Shown piece after piece: positions 19,857 to 33,100 of a stretch of DNA of 64,000 nt (position 1 is the first letter of the stretch; every line of letters begins with the position of its first letter). Origin of the DNA: Primulina eburnea (lineage: Eukaryota; Streptophyta; Magnoliopsida; Lamiales; Gesneriaceae); NCBI RefSeq assembly GCF_022965805.1, contig NC_133104.1:36252682-36316681 (forward strand). Direction: 5' to 3'. A program made the translations under genes and the position numbers. A model generated the notes under the pieces. The model searched no databases and had not been told where the DNA came from. It worked only from the letters and a program-made list of their open reading frames with translations.

Positions 19857-22800
19857 ATGGGGAACAAAGCTACTGAAGAAGTAATTTCTACGGTTCGGTC
19901 GGTTGTGGGACCTGAAGTCTCCGACATGGACATAATTCGAGCTCTTCACATGGCGAAAAACGAACCAACTGCTGCTATAAACATCATTTTCGACACTCCG
20001 ATAAGCTTCAAGAAACCGGGATTGCCGAAAAAACCGGAGCCCTCCAGCTGTAATTTCATGACAGAGCCTCCGATCACTGGCTTGAGCTTAAACCAGAACG
20101 GTAGTCGTGTTGAAAATCATGATTATGATTTGAAATCAAACGTTTGTTCAGGCGGTGGTGGTGGAAGAGATGAAAGTGAGAGTGATGGGGACAGTGACTG
20201 TGGGCCTGGGGAAGCAATGGGTAGTGACTGGTGGTTTGTTGGAAGTGGTGAGATGGCAGGGCTTTCAACTTGTAAAGGGAGGACTTTGAAACCCAGTGAC
20301 GAGGTTAGTTTCTTGTTTCCAGTTGAGAAAAAGTTGCCAACCCCCTCGCCGGGTAAGGTTGGGGTTGGACGAGGTCGGCAGGTGGGTTCTTGCTCTGAGA
20401 TTGTGAGATTTTCTACCAAAGATGGAGAGGTACTGGATTAACCTTTTTGAATTAAAATTGTATATATAACCTATTGGTACAAATTATCAGATGAAACTTT
20501 GATTTTTATTTGGTCTTTAGGAACTTCAAAGCACAAATATATGTATTGCATTTAATGAACCAAAATTGTCTTAACACACACAAGTACATATGTAAGACGA
20601 CAATGTACTCCTGTGCCATATACTTTAGTTTTTTCAAGATTTCCGTATCTATATCATGTTACTTCCATACTCGTGTCACTGTAAATTAGAAATTACGGTT
20701 CAGGGGACTGCTATCCTGCCCCTTAGGTCTGACTCCTTGCCAGGTTTTCAGTATTGGGTGCTCTCATGTTGTGGGGTGTATACCTTAATTCGAACTCATA
20801 TAGCAATCAACAGAAGTAGATTGCCCTTTATCTACTCTACCATGATGGCTCAAATTATTATCATTGCATTAACTCTTTTCAAATAATCCGTAAGATATTG
20901 AAGCATGCATGAAAATGAATGCTGGTACTTGAATAAAGAGATAATTATGCATAAACTAACATGGTAGAATGTTTTATTACGTATACAATGTTTGGCTTAA
21001 GACTCTTGCAAATGTAGCAAGTCATGAATAGTATGATACTTTGATGGCTCTAGGACCACATGTTTATTGCATTCTACTTCAAATGATGGGTTTTAGTGAC
21101 TGCAAGTTGCAGATTGGCCGCATTCCAAATGAATGGGCTCGCTGTCTTTTGCCACTTGTGAGGGATAAGAAAGTTTCTCTGGCTGGTCGCTGCATATCTG
21201 CTCCTCCTGTGTTGGGGATTATGGACACTATCGTTTTGGCTATCCGGTACTAAACACGCAACAAGTTTTGTGATTACCACTAATCATTAGAACTGATGAT
21301 TGTTTTTCATTTTTTTTGTGATGGTGCAGTGTTTATATCAACAGTTCAATGTTCCGGAAAGGCCACCTGACTCCACATAAAGTAGCTGGTAATTCAGCAG
21401 AGGAGTTAATTGTTCACCCCATCCCAACATTGTTCAGATTATTGGGACTTGTGTCCTTTAAGAAGGTGGCTATTGCTTTCAATACTAAATACCACTGAGT
21501 ATTTTAAAAAATAATTTCAAGAAAATGGATGGCCTATGCGCCGAAGGTCGTTTACACTGGAAATTGGTAAATTATGTATGACATATATGCTTGTTTCTCG
21601 TGTAATCTAACCTTGCCTTTTGTTGTAGGCTGAATTTACTCCAGAAAATCTGTACACAAGGAAGAGGCCCTTGAATTCTGAGGTAAAACAAGTAAACTGT
21701 TGGATGCTAAGGTATTCCTAACATGAAGTTTTAGTCATTGCTTTGTGTGAACAGGACAGCTCTGGTTTACATTCGTCACTTTTACATATCAATAAGTTCA
21801 AGACCACATTTTCCATGGATGGGAATAAAGTTGAAAATGAAGAGTCAATTTCTGATAATGACATTGACCATATAATTGGTGTTACAGATAGCTCAGAGTT
21901 AGAGGTAAAAGGCACTTAAGAGTTCAGGTCTTACTGCTTGTGACAAGTCTTTTGACACATCATATGTTTTATGGTGGCACTTTAGGAAATGGAACCTCCT
22001 AGCACACTGCTGTGCGAACTTCGCCCTTACCAAAAGCAGGCTCTCAATTGGATGATTCACCTGGAGAGGGGACACTGCAAGGACGATGCTGCAGTGACTC
22101 TGCATCCATGTTGGGATGCTTATCGCCTTGCCGATAAGTATGTGACAGCTACTTTCGTGTATAGTTAAACTGTTGCATGCTCGGAGTTTCCTCCAATATA
22201 TTTGTTGATCGGCTTTCAGGAGGGGGATGGTTATATACCTGAATGCATTTTCTGGTGATGCGGCCACGGAATTCCCTAGCACACTTCAAATGGCAAGAGG
22301 GGGAGTATGTTTTTCATGTTAACTTGCATCTTTGTCTGTGCATCCATTCATTTGTATGTTACTTGTATAATTGAGATATGATTGTAGATTTTAGCTGATT
22401 CTATGGGGCTTGGGAAGACTATCATGACTTTATCTCTTCTTCTAACACATTCTGAAAGAGGGGGATCATTTAGTAGCTCATCTTCTAGCCAGACATTCAA
22501 AGATCACCGTGAAGAAAGCTATAATTCTGAAAAATCACCAATACCTCCAAAGACAGCATCAAAGTTTACTTCTTTTGTTAAGCTTATGAAACAAAAAGCA
22601 TTGCTCCCTGGCGGTGGCAATCTGATTGTATGCCCTATGACACTGATCGGGCAGTGGAAGGTAAAAGCTTGTATGTGTTATTAATTCAGTGTTTGAAGAT
22701 GTTAGTGTGATTTAGACTAAATTGGTTGTGTCAATTGGATCGATAAACACAAAAAATTTATTGAGGTGAGTGTCTTTTTTTTCATCATTTTCTTTTTTGT

Positions 22801-24136
22801 ATTGTTCTTAACAGACTGAAATTGAAACTCATGCTCAACCTGGGGTGCTGTCTCTTTATGTTCACTATGGACAAACTAGATTAAAGGATGCCAAAGTAAT
22901 AGCTCAAAGTGATGTTGTACTAACTACCTACGGAGTGTTGGCTTCAGAATTTTCAGCAGAGGTACTCTTCTTCTCTTGAACATGGTGGAAGTGGCTGTGG
23001 AGGACCTCTCCATCCACCCATTTCACTGCTGGGATTTTGCATATTAAATGTTTGGAACATGATGTGTTACATACTTGGCTTACCTTTTTTCCTCAATAAG
23101 CATACTAATTGACGTATTTTTTTGTTGGTTTCTGTGTTTCTTATTTGTGCTTTCGTAACTCTCTCCTTTCTTTTAATTTTGTAGAACACGGAGGACAATG
23201 GTGTGTTGTTTTCGGTCCAATGGTTCAGAGTGGTTCTTGATGAGGCACATACCATAAAATCTTCTAAAAGCCTAATTTCTATGGCTGCAGCTGCTCTTGC
23301 TGCCGATTGTCGATGGTGCCTTACTGGTACACCTATCCAGGTGAATTTAGTACCACATGCAGTTTGGTTTTGTGTTCAGAAAATAATTGTAATCTCATCT
23401 TGAGTTTTTTAAACGTTCATACTTTCTTGTATGTTTTGACTTGAGACTTACTGTTTGTCTTATTAGCCACCAATTTGAGCAAATATACACATGTTTTGTT
23501 AAAATTCTAAATGAAAAGAATCCTGACTTGTTGATGGAATATCATTTTCGATATTTAAACTATGTTGTTCCTTTGGTATGACATTGTGTGATTGAATATC
23601 TTCAACTACTTGTCATGGCTTTAACTGTTATTAGATCTATTGTTCTAACTGTTAAACTTTGACCCTATATTGCTAATTGTGTGGTCGATCCATTTCTTCG
23701 ACCTGCCATTTAGTTTTGGAAGCACGTGGAATGAAAATCTCATTCAGCTGAAATAATTAGAGGGATTACTGCCAATATTGTGGCTCTAATGAACTTAATG
23801 ATCTAATTTTCTGGCTAAGTACATGTGTTTTCAGTTGTTAAGCTCTTTCAATATTTTATAGTCTGTTTCCATAAATTCATATTTTCTCAGCCCTCAGCAA
23901 ATGTTCATGATGAAAAATTTGTCCTCCTAAAATTGGGTATTGTTAACTGCTCTTTACTTGTATTCATGCTTGGGCTTATCGTTATGAAGGCAGATGATTT
24001 AACCATTTTGATTAGAAGTATATGCTAGTCGTTGTTCATATTGTCTAACTGGTAATTTCTTGTGACAGAACAACCTGGAGGATGTTTACAGTCTGCTTCG
24101 ATTTTTGAAGATTGAACCTTGGGGAAGCTGGGCATG
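19857..24136 (+). CDS. RAD5A: RAD5A-like, exons 1-11: UBA-like, HIRAN and first SNF2 lobe
   Basis: Residues 1-643. The ATG gives MGNKATEEV followed by a UBA-like helical segment ([19 protein letters not shown], about residues 22-40). Exon 1 then has an acidic, Gly-rich linker. Exons 2-3 encode the HIRAN domain ([20 protein letters not shown] onward, residues 192-281), which in this family binds the 3' end of DNA at forks. Exon 6 has the Q-motif region [12 protein letters not shown]. Exon 8 has Walker A DSMGLGKT (432-439, Ser where Arabidopsis has Ala). Exon 10 has Walker B/DEAH (587-590) and motif III LTGTPIQ (614-620). Exon 8 also carries a Ser-rich insert after motif I. Small introns (72-223 bp) separate most exons. 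Confidence 0.93.
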
Positions 24137-27100
24137 GTAATTTGATTATACATCTCTTGCATAAGCATAATGACCTAAAAGAGGTTATATTCTTATCGCA
24201 CAAGAATGAATTCGAAATAGTCAGAAGATCTTCTAGATTGTGTTTCTCCAAATTGTTTCAGACGAACTCTGCATTTTAATTTTATATATACAGTATGTAA
24301 GATAAATATGCGATAGCATAATAACAATAGATGCATACCCAGCCTTAATGGACCAACAAATTAATGATTGGCCGTTATGTAAATACTAAATGAGGCACAC
24401 CCAACTTGAAGATGCCCATCAAGTTATTTTCAAGCCTAAGTTCAATCACCTAGGAGAGATGGTTCAAGAAGGAGGGCACCAGCATGGACAAAAGATTTCG
24501 TGATAGGAGCGATATCATGTGGAGAGACATAACAATATAACCGTCTCAAGGAATATCATTTTTGTTTTTTCTGTTATTTTGTTTCTTGCAAAGATAGTTG
24601 AGAGTAGAATGATATATAGTTGTGAAGAACCATTTTGAGGATAATTGAGAAATATATTGAGTTGGATTTTTTGGAGTTCGGCACAGACTCTAAGTGTGCA
24701 TATCATTCATATAACTGCTGCTCTCGTTGATCCTTTATCACGAGGAACAAAGATGTTGCTGAGGCGATGAGGCAGCTCGAGGTGAACTTTAAGCTACACG
24801 CTGATGCTCAGTTAGCAACTTACACCACCATGTTGGAGCATTTTATGTCTTCCATGGACCTCCGTTTTGGGCAACTGAATCAGAAATTACAAGATTCCTC
24901 TGAAAACAAGCTCAAATCGCCACACGTTTTCAATTCTGAGATGGAGACTAGTCGCAAGGTAAATATGCTCGACCCTGAATTTGCTAATTACATGATGGGA
25001 TTAAAATTGAACCACCAAGGTTTAATGGTGAGGAGCTGCAAAATTGGATTTACAAAGTCGAGAAATACTTCTCTCTGCATTCCATTCCGCCTGAGGTACG
25101 TTTGCAAGTGTTGGCCTTCAATCTAGATGGGGAAGCAGCGTCTTGGTATCAATGGATGGATCGGAATAGGGCTTAGTTGATTGGGCAGATTTCTAGAGGA
25201 AATAAGAGCGCGATTTGGATCCTCTATCTATGATGATACTTTGGGCAGAATTACAAAACTGGTGCAAACAGGAAGTGTTGCATGATTTCGGGCAGAGTTT
25301 GAACGCATAATGAATAGAATAGTCGGAGTTACCGGGCCAATGTTCCTCAATTTTTTTATATGGATCCTCAAACCAGAAATCCGCAGAGAGTTGTTGATCA
25401 CGCCACCAAAAAGCCTTGTGGAAGCGATGGTTAAAGCACAGCTATTCGAAGAAAGGAACAACGATCTTAGAGGAGTAATGAGGAAGGATACAATGCATAC
25501 TGGTACGATGACACCGATACACGAAAAGGCAGTGGCAGGGGCTAACATAAAAGGGGAAAGGTTATTTCATTCAGCAACCCGACCCAACCCAACAATACAT
25601 ACTCCACCCAAGCCTCACCAACAACTAAATTTCCCGTTAAGGGATTGTCCCCTACAGAAATACATGAAAGGCGTGAGAAAGTGATTTGTTTCAGTCGCGA
25701 GGAGAAGTACAAAGTCAAAAGCGCTTGCCTTGGTCGTTTAAGCGCAAAGTGACTCGAGGCGCAAGGCCTACGCTTCATGAAAATCCGAAGCGCAGCAGGT
25801 CTGTGAGGCAGGCGCTTTTGTGCGCTTCACTTTGATGCGCAAGACGCTAGCTTGTGCGCTCCATAGAAGTTGCACATGCCTTTTTTTTAAAAGCTTTGGC
25901 AGACTAAAATCGCACTTTGGAAGTGTGATTTTAAGACTGCTTAAAAAATATTAAGCCCTTAAACTCTGCGGCCTGCTGTCTCGCTTCTTAGTTCTCACCA
26001 CCAGCCTTTGACTCTGGCTCGCCTCCCCGCCTCTCCCCGTCGACCCTGCCGTGTTCCCACTTCCCCTCCTCTGTCTTTGCTGCCCAAAGTTGGTAAAACA
26101 CTAATCTTATGAATTTCTGTAAAAATATTAACTGTTTTGTTTTTTTAATAGGTAATTGTTATCGATTTTTCAGTTGTGTACCATGTCAAATACAACAATT
26201 CCATTAAATCGAAAGGAGATATTGCTTGGAATTATGCAACACTTTTGGATTTAAAAAATCCAAATATTGTATGTTGTTTTTGTCGTAAAACAACAAATGG
26301 TGAGATTTATCGACACAAGCTATATTTAGTAAGAGGAAAATAGAAATGTGAAAGCATGTCTGAAATGTTTGGAGCATGATAAAAAAGAAATTAAAGAGTA
26401 ATGCAAAAATAAAGATTAATTTGAAGAATTGAATTAATATTGTAGATGAAAAAGAGATCAATCTTGATGAGGAAAGTGAGAAAGAATTTACCGATGGATA
26501 CAAATCAAGCGATGGAGCTGATGACGGAAATTTGAAAACCGAAGATTTTTTGTTATAAGAGACCAAATTTTATTATTGATAAAATGTTTACATTGCGGGT
26601 TACATAAGTGGACTAGGAGTCCACTAAGTAAGTTATGTCACCCTATTTGAAAGTACATGATTCTTGAAAGAGCTAGTGATACACAAAATCCCACTGTCGA
26701 ATCAAATCTAAAACTGCGACGTTATCAAAATCTTTGTGATTTCCGATCCACATTGCGATGGTAGTTTTGATCGTATCCCAGGTGAAGTCCTCATTTTTTT
26801 CTCTGTCTTCAAAAATCCGTCTGTTTCTTTCCAACCAAATTGTCCAACAGATGCAATGGACAACAACCTGCCAAAATGTTCTTCCTCTGCTACCTGTTAG
26901 GCAACCCAAATCCAAGGCATATAATTCGATGGCCGATTTAGGTATAACCCAAACTAGCCGAAGTTCTTGCAATGCTCTCTCCCATAATGATATTGAAAAA
27001 GGGCAATGTATGAGCATATGATCCTGAGTCTCGATCGCATTTCTGCACAGCACGCACCAGTTTGGAGACAAGGCATTTCCCAGGCATCTTTTTTGAATCA

Positions 27101-30100
27101 TCTCCGAGGTAGGTAGCTTACCCAGAGTACAAATCCAGGAGAAAACTTGGATCTTGGTGGGGACTGGAACTTTCCAAATAGCATGGAAGGTCAGAGAAGA
27201 TGGTTGAGAATTATTCGGTAAAAGAGACTCATAGAATGAACTGACAGAGAAAATACCCGAGGGATCCCCACACCAGTGAATAGAATCATCTACCCCCTCT
27301 ACTAACGTAACCAAATCTAGGACTCCTAACAACTCAGACAACTGCTGAAGTTCCCCATCTCTCACTTCCCGACGAAAGTTTAAATCCCAAGACTGAGAAC
27401 GTGACTCCGAATCAAAATGAACAAAGAAAGAAATAGGCACATTGTGAAGAGTTGAAAGCTGAAACAAAGCTGGGAATTGGATTTTGAAAGGAAATTCCCC
27501 CCTCCACATATCCTCCCAAAATCTAACCCTATTCCCTCCTCTTACTTGAATAGAGACACGATCTTTAAAGATAGGGTACATACGGGAAATGAACTTCCAT
27601 GGGCATCTAAACGTTACGCTTCTTGCCAACCCCGCAGCCCACCCATCCTCTTGTACCCCGTACTTACTAACGATAATTTTCTTCCATAAAGTGCCTTCCT
27701 CTTGGAAAAATCTCCACCACCACTTCCCTAACAAGGCTTTATTTCTGTTTTGAATGTTCCCAATTCCCAAACCACCTTTTTCCTTCGGCTTACAAACTTG
27801 TTCCCAAGCTACCAAATGAATATGTCTGTCATCATCCGCCCCATCCCATAAGAAATCTCTTGAGATCTTATCCATCGAATTCGCTATACTCTTGGGGACC
27901 CGGAATAGAGACAAATAATACGTCGGGATAGAATTCAACACCGACAAAATCAATGTAAGTCTTCCACCTCTAGACAGGAATGCTTTCTTCCAATTAGCCA
28001 GTTTCTTCGACATTTTAGCTACTACGTTCCCCCAAAACGAAGCCTTTAGCGGGTTGCCACCCAACGGTACTCCCAAATATTGAATCGGTCAACTTTCTGT
28101 ACCACAGCCCAATTGTGTAGCTAATCTTTCTACCGCTGCTTGGTCCCGGTTAATTCCCAGCAATGCACTCTTCTCCCAATTAATTCTTAATCCTGACATA
28201 TCACAAAATGAAGTCACAATTTGTACCAAGAATATTAAGTCTTCCTCTTCCTTACCAAAGAGAAGTGTGTCGTCCGCAAATTGAATATGGGATATCGAGA
28301 TCATGTCTCTTCCTACCTCTATCCATTTTATGAGTTCCATATCCTTTGCCTTGTCTATCAACTTTCCCAATACATCTACCACCAACACGAACAGGAAAGG
28401 AGATAATGGGTCTCCTTGGCGAAGACCTTTGAAGGCCTTAATTTTTCCCCTGGGCCTCCTATTAACCATCACAGAATATGAGACATTGGACACACAACCT
28501 CGCATCCATGATCTCCATCTCTTTCCGAAGCCTTTTTTTCTTCAAAACAAAGTCCAAGAACTCCCAACTCACACTGTCATAAGCTTTCTCGAAGTCTACC
28601 TTCATCACCCAACCCTTCTTTTTCCTTCTCCTCCCTTCTTCAATAAGCTCATTTGCAATTAGACTACAGTCCAAAATCTGTCTTCCTGCCACGAATGCAT
28701 TTTGTGATTTTGAGACCGTTTCCGCTATCACATTTTTCAATCTCTCTGTTAGTACCTTTGCGATTATTTTGTACAAACTTGTTACAAGACTGATCGGTCT
28801 TAAATCCCTTACTTTGTACGAATCAATTTTCTTTCTAATCAAGCAAATGTATGTCTCATTAGTTGCCCCGTTTATAATTCCGCTCTGAAAGAATTCTTTA
28901 AAAACCTCCACAAGATCTAGTTTGACTATCTCCCAGCATTCTTGGAAAAAAGCCATTGTAAAACCATCAGCCCCCGGACTCTTCCCTCCATCGCACATGA
29001 ATACTGCCTTCTTTATCTCTTGCTCCGTGAAGTTAATCTCTAGCTGTCTACTCATCTCCTCTTCAATTGGGTACCAATCCACTCCTTCAATACCCCAACC
29101 ACCCGCATTCGGCACGCCATACAAACCCTTAAAGAATTCTAAGATTTCTGAAACAATTTCGTCCCCACAAGTTGTAATGCTTCCGTCAGTCCTTTCCAAT
29201 CTATCAATGGTGGACTTACTCTTGCGTAGGTTTAGTAGTGAGTGGAAAAATCTCGTGTTTTGATCCCCTTCTTTGAGCCATTTTAGCTTGCTTTTTTGGT
29301 AATGAATTTGGTTCGATCGATTTGATAATTCCTCTAGCACTCTTTTTGCCTCTTTTCTCTCATCTGCTAAATCTTCTGTACCCCTCCCCTCTGCCTCCAA
29401 AGTATCAATTCTGCTGATGGTATTCAACAATTCTGCTGATTTCATATCCACCCTACCGAACTCCTCCTCATTCCATTTTTTAATCTCACCCTTAACTGCC
29501 TTGAGTTTCATCATGAATCTATATCCCTCCCACCCTTGTGAATTGTTATCATCCCACCACCTTTTCGTCAAGTTTTTGAAATTTTTATCTCTTAGCCACA
29601 CATTCTCAAACCGAAAAGGTGTTGGTCCCCACTTATTAATCGTCAAATCAAGCACAAGAGGGAAGTGGTCGGATGTAATTCTTGGCAGGATTGTTTGTCT
29701 GTAAATCGGGTATAATTGAGTCCATCCCACTGTAAACAAAAATCGATCTAATCTGCAACAAATGGGTATTCTCCTTAGGTTTGACCACGTGAATTTACCA
29801 TTCAACAAAGATGGATCACAGAGCTCAAGTTCCTGAATCAAAGTATCGAAACAGCGCATGCTCGATGTTTGTGAGCTGCTGTTAAGTTTCTCTCGCAATG
29901 ATCTTACCACATTGAAGTCTCCCCCCAAGCACCATCAATCTCCACATATTACCCTCAATCCTGCAATTTCATCCCAAAAATCCGATCTTAGTCTTGGTTG
30001 ACACGGCCCATAGACGGCAGTGAACCACCAATCAATGTTTTCGTCCTTTTGAATATGAACTGAGACCGAGAATTCCCCAATTAAATTATCCTTGACAGAA

Positions 30101-33100
30101 ATTAATCTTGGATCCCACATAATTAGAATACCCCCTGACCTTCCCACTGCCGGCAGATTAATCCACTCGACGAACCTCGATTTCCAAACACTTGCAATAA
30201 ATCTCCTATCCACCACCTCTCTTTTAATTTCCTGCATAACTATTAAGTCTGGTTTTTCTTTGGCAAGAATGGCTCGAATCAATCCTCGACGAGTTGCTGA
30301 ACCACTTCCCCTAATATTCCATGATAGATTTTTCATTAATTCACTTCTACATCCCCATCATTCTCGCTCCTCCTGACTTCAAATATCTTCCAATCTCCTA
30401 CCTTGCTCCTGTGACTCAAATAAATCTACCTTCTGTATTCCCATCAATTTCAAACACTCATTGTGAACTTGTACATTACCTGCCTGTCTCCCTTGGCTCA
30501 CACCCTTCTCTACTTCAATCCAAACATCTCCAGACCCCCCGAAGTTATTTCCCATAGTACCCAACTTTTGACTCGATAATATAATTTTCCCCCCCACCCA
30601 TACTCTCTACCCCTCCCCCCAACCCGACCACCGGTTCTGAATTGGGAAGTTGATTGAAAGAAGACTGATTAGAATGAGAAATATTGGGTATATTGCATAC
30701 CTTACTCGGAGATTCATCAAAAAATTCGCCCAGGTCTTCGAAAATGAGGGATTGAGTTGTCTTGTCGGAGTGATCTGAAATATGACTATCCGCATCACTG
30801 AATTCTCCTCCTTCTTCTGACATATCATCTTGCGTTCCTTGATTTAGTTCATCCTCCCACTTTCCATCCTCCCCATATATTAAGTCTTTGTCTGCCTTGC
30901 CAATAAAAATCTTTGAAGCTTCTCCCTCCTGGAATTGGAATGTTTTTTTGTCTGACTTGATATGTTTCCTACAGTACACTTTGTCAAACTTCCTTGCTTT
31001 GGGGAAGTACTCCTCCACTGACCCTTTAGTAACAGCCTTTCCTTTGTCTGTAGAGCAGTTAGAATCAATAATCCCCTTCTTGAAATCATTCTCTTCCTTC
31101 GGCTTTAATCTTTTGAGAATCTTGATTTGCTTTCCTCGAAAACATGGTTCTGATACGCAGCTCCTACCTTCTGGATTATCAGTCCTATCCAGTACTTTAT
31201 TTTCAGCAAGTTCTTTACCCATGCACCTGTTCTCCGAGTGACGATTCTGGGAATCTGATGTAGTTCCTTCTTGAGATGCTGCTCGATGAGTTTTGGTGCC
31301 CTCCAATTGTCCTGAGTGTCTATCCTCAATGGATTCTACATGTAATGTGTTTCCCTTGCATCTTTGCACTCTACCCCATCCTTCCACAACTCTAGCACCG
31401 TTGACCAACACTTGTGCATAAGATCTTTTTTCATGCTTTTCATACGCCGATTTGTTGACTGAATCCACCAGAATGTGAATGATCAAAGGTCCTATTTTTG
31501 TTTGGATCCTTATGTTTCTTTTAATGAACCCTCCTTCGATGCCTACAACCTTAATCTTTGCTGCTGACAAGTCTTTTAGCATCAAAGTATCTTGACTAAT
31601 ACCCAACAAACCACCACATTGCTCCCCGATGTTTCTGAAAAGGTCTGTGGACCATAGGTCCCAAGGTATGCCCATTAATCGCACCCAGCTTTCGCAACAT
31701 TCGAATACTTCTTCTTCACAATTGCTATTTTGACTCCACTTTTCAAAGGACAATGTCACTTTATTTTCGAAAAAGCACTTCTTCAGTTTTAAATAAAAGG
31801 ATGCATCCTCTTCATTGTGCGGCCACCACACTGCTTTATTGGCTTGGAATGGAAACACTTCAATACTTCTTTGGACTGCTTTCCCTAGTGTCTTACTTAC
31901 CATCTCCCACGATATGTTAACACAATCCTTTGTAATGATGATGGCTTTGCTCCAGTCCTTAGACCTACACTCTGGCAATGGTTCCAGATTTACAGCATCT
32001 GAAGAACCCAAGTCATTAGCATTCAGCCTTAAATTCCCACGCTGCTGTGATTGATCTGCGGGTAACTTTAAATCTACACGTCCAGAACTGTTGTCCCTTC
32101 TGTTTGTCGTGATTTTGGACAAAAGCGTAGCCATCCATCTCCAACCGCCATTCAATCTTCCACTTGGAATTATAATGCGCTGAGTCTTTCCTTTCCCTCC
32201 TATCTTTGATATTTCCAAATAGTTTCCTCGAGCATTTGCATATTTCTGCATAGAAACCACTACTTCCCTACCTCTGAATCTATTAAATTTAGGGCATGAT
32301 TGTGGTTTGTTAATGTAATCCCACAATTTCGCCTTAATCCAATGCAGACTTTCGAAATCCAGTTCCAATGCATAGCTTGCATTCCTTGTTCTCTCAGTCA
32401 TTAAAACCGAATTACCCCTCCTGCCCATACTTAATAAAAACAGTTTTTGTTCAATTTTGGTCTCGCAACAAGATTTGAAATAACCAAGTGATTTCAGGTT
32501 TATATGGGAAGTGGGCAATATCTCTGTTGTGATAAAAAGTGTTTGAAGGTTCTATTAGTTCTGCAGGGACACTAATTTTTCACTGATTGTATGTTCTTCA
32601 GGGACACTAATTTTTCATTGATTTGTATGATCTACCTATTTGGGGGGTTGAAGTGGTTCTGGGAATGCAATGGCTCCACACTTAAGGCTTTGTTTGCATG
32701 ACCATGGAGCCTTCACAATGGAATTCTCGTGGAATGACCGACAGGTCTGCTTGACTGGTAACAAAACACTGAAGCCTGAGTCGATCTCTTACACTCAATT
32801 ACGTGTCTTATTCAGTGAGGAGTCTATTAGTACTTTGTACACCTCAAGTGGGTTTCTGGCAGGGGCACATATAAAAGAGTTTGTCCCAAGGATAGAGTTG
32901 GACAATTCTTTAGAACAGATTCCAGAACACAGGGAGCATAATTTGGTGCAGGGGTCGAACAACCATCCAGAAAACCCAACAAGTAAGAACTTTCATGAAT
33001 TTTGCTCCATTTACTCGCAGCTACACCTTGAGGACAAGGTGTGTTTTGAAGATGGGGGGAGTGATAGCATAATAATAGATGCAGACTCAGCCTTAATGGA

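Larger units (their letters stand above)
26547..32520 (-). mobile_element. Nearly full-length L1-type LINE in intron 11, antisense to the host gene
   Basis: About 6 kb on the minus strand with ORF1 (32428-30545) and ORF2 (30336-26673) in the usual order. The 3' end is at the left, where a T6 run (26547-26552) may be the remains of the poly(A) tail. ORF1 is open; ORF2 has two stops and one frameshift. No TSD was found by eye. It separates the hAT fragment on the left from a short duplicated sequence on the right. Confidence 0.85.

Noticed and set aside
20656..21280. Short frames in and around intron 1
   Set aside because: The plus frame at 21041-21253 is simply exon 2 read with intron sequence; the others lie in the intron.
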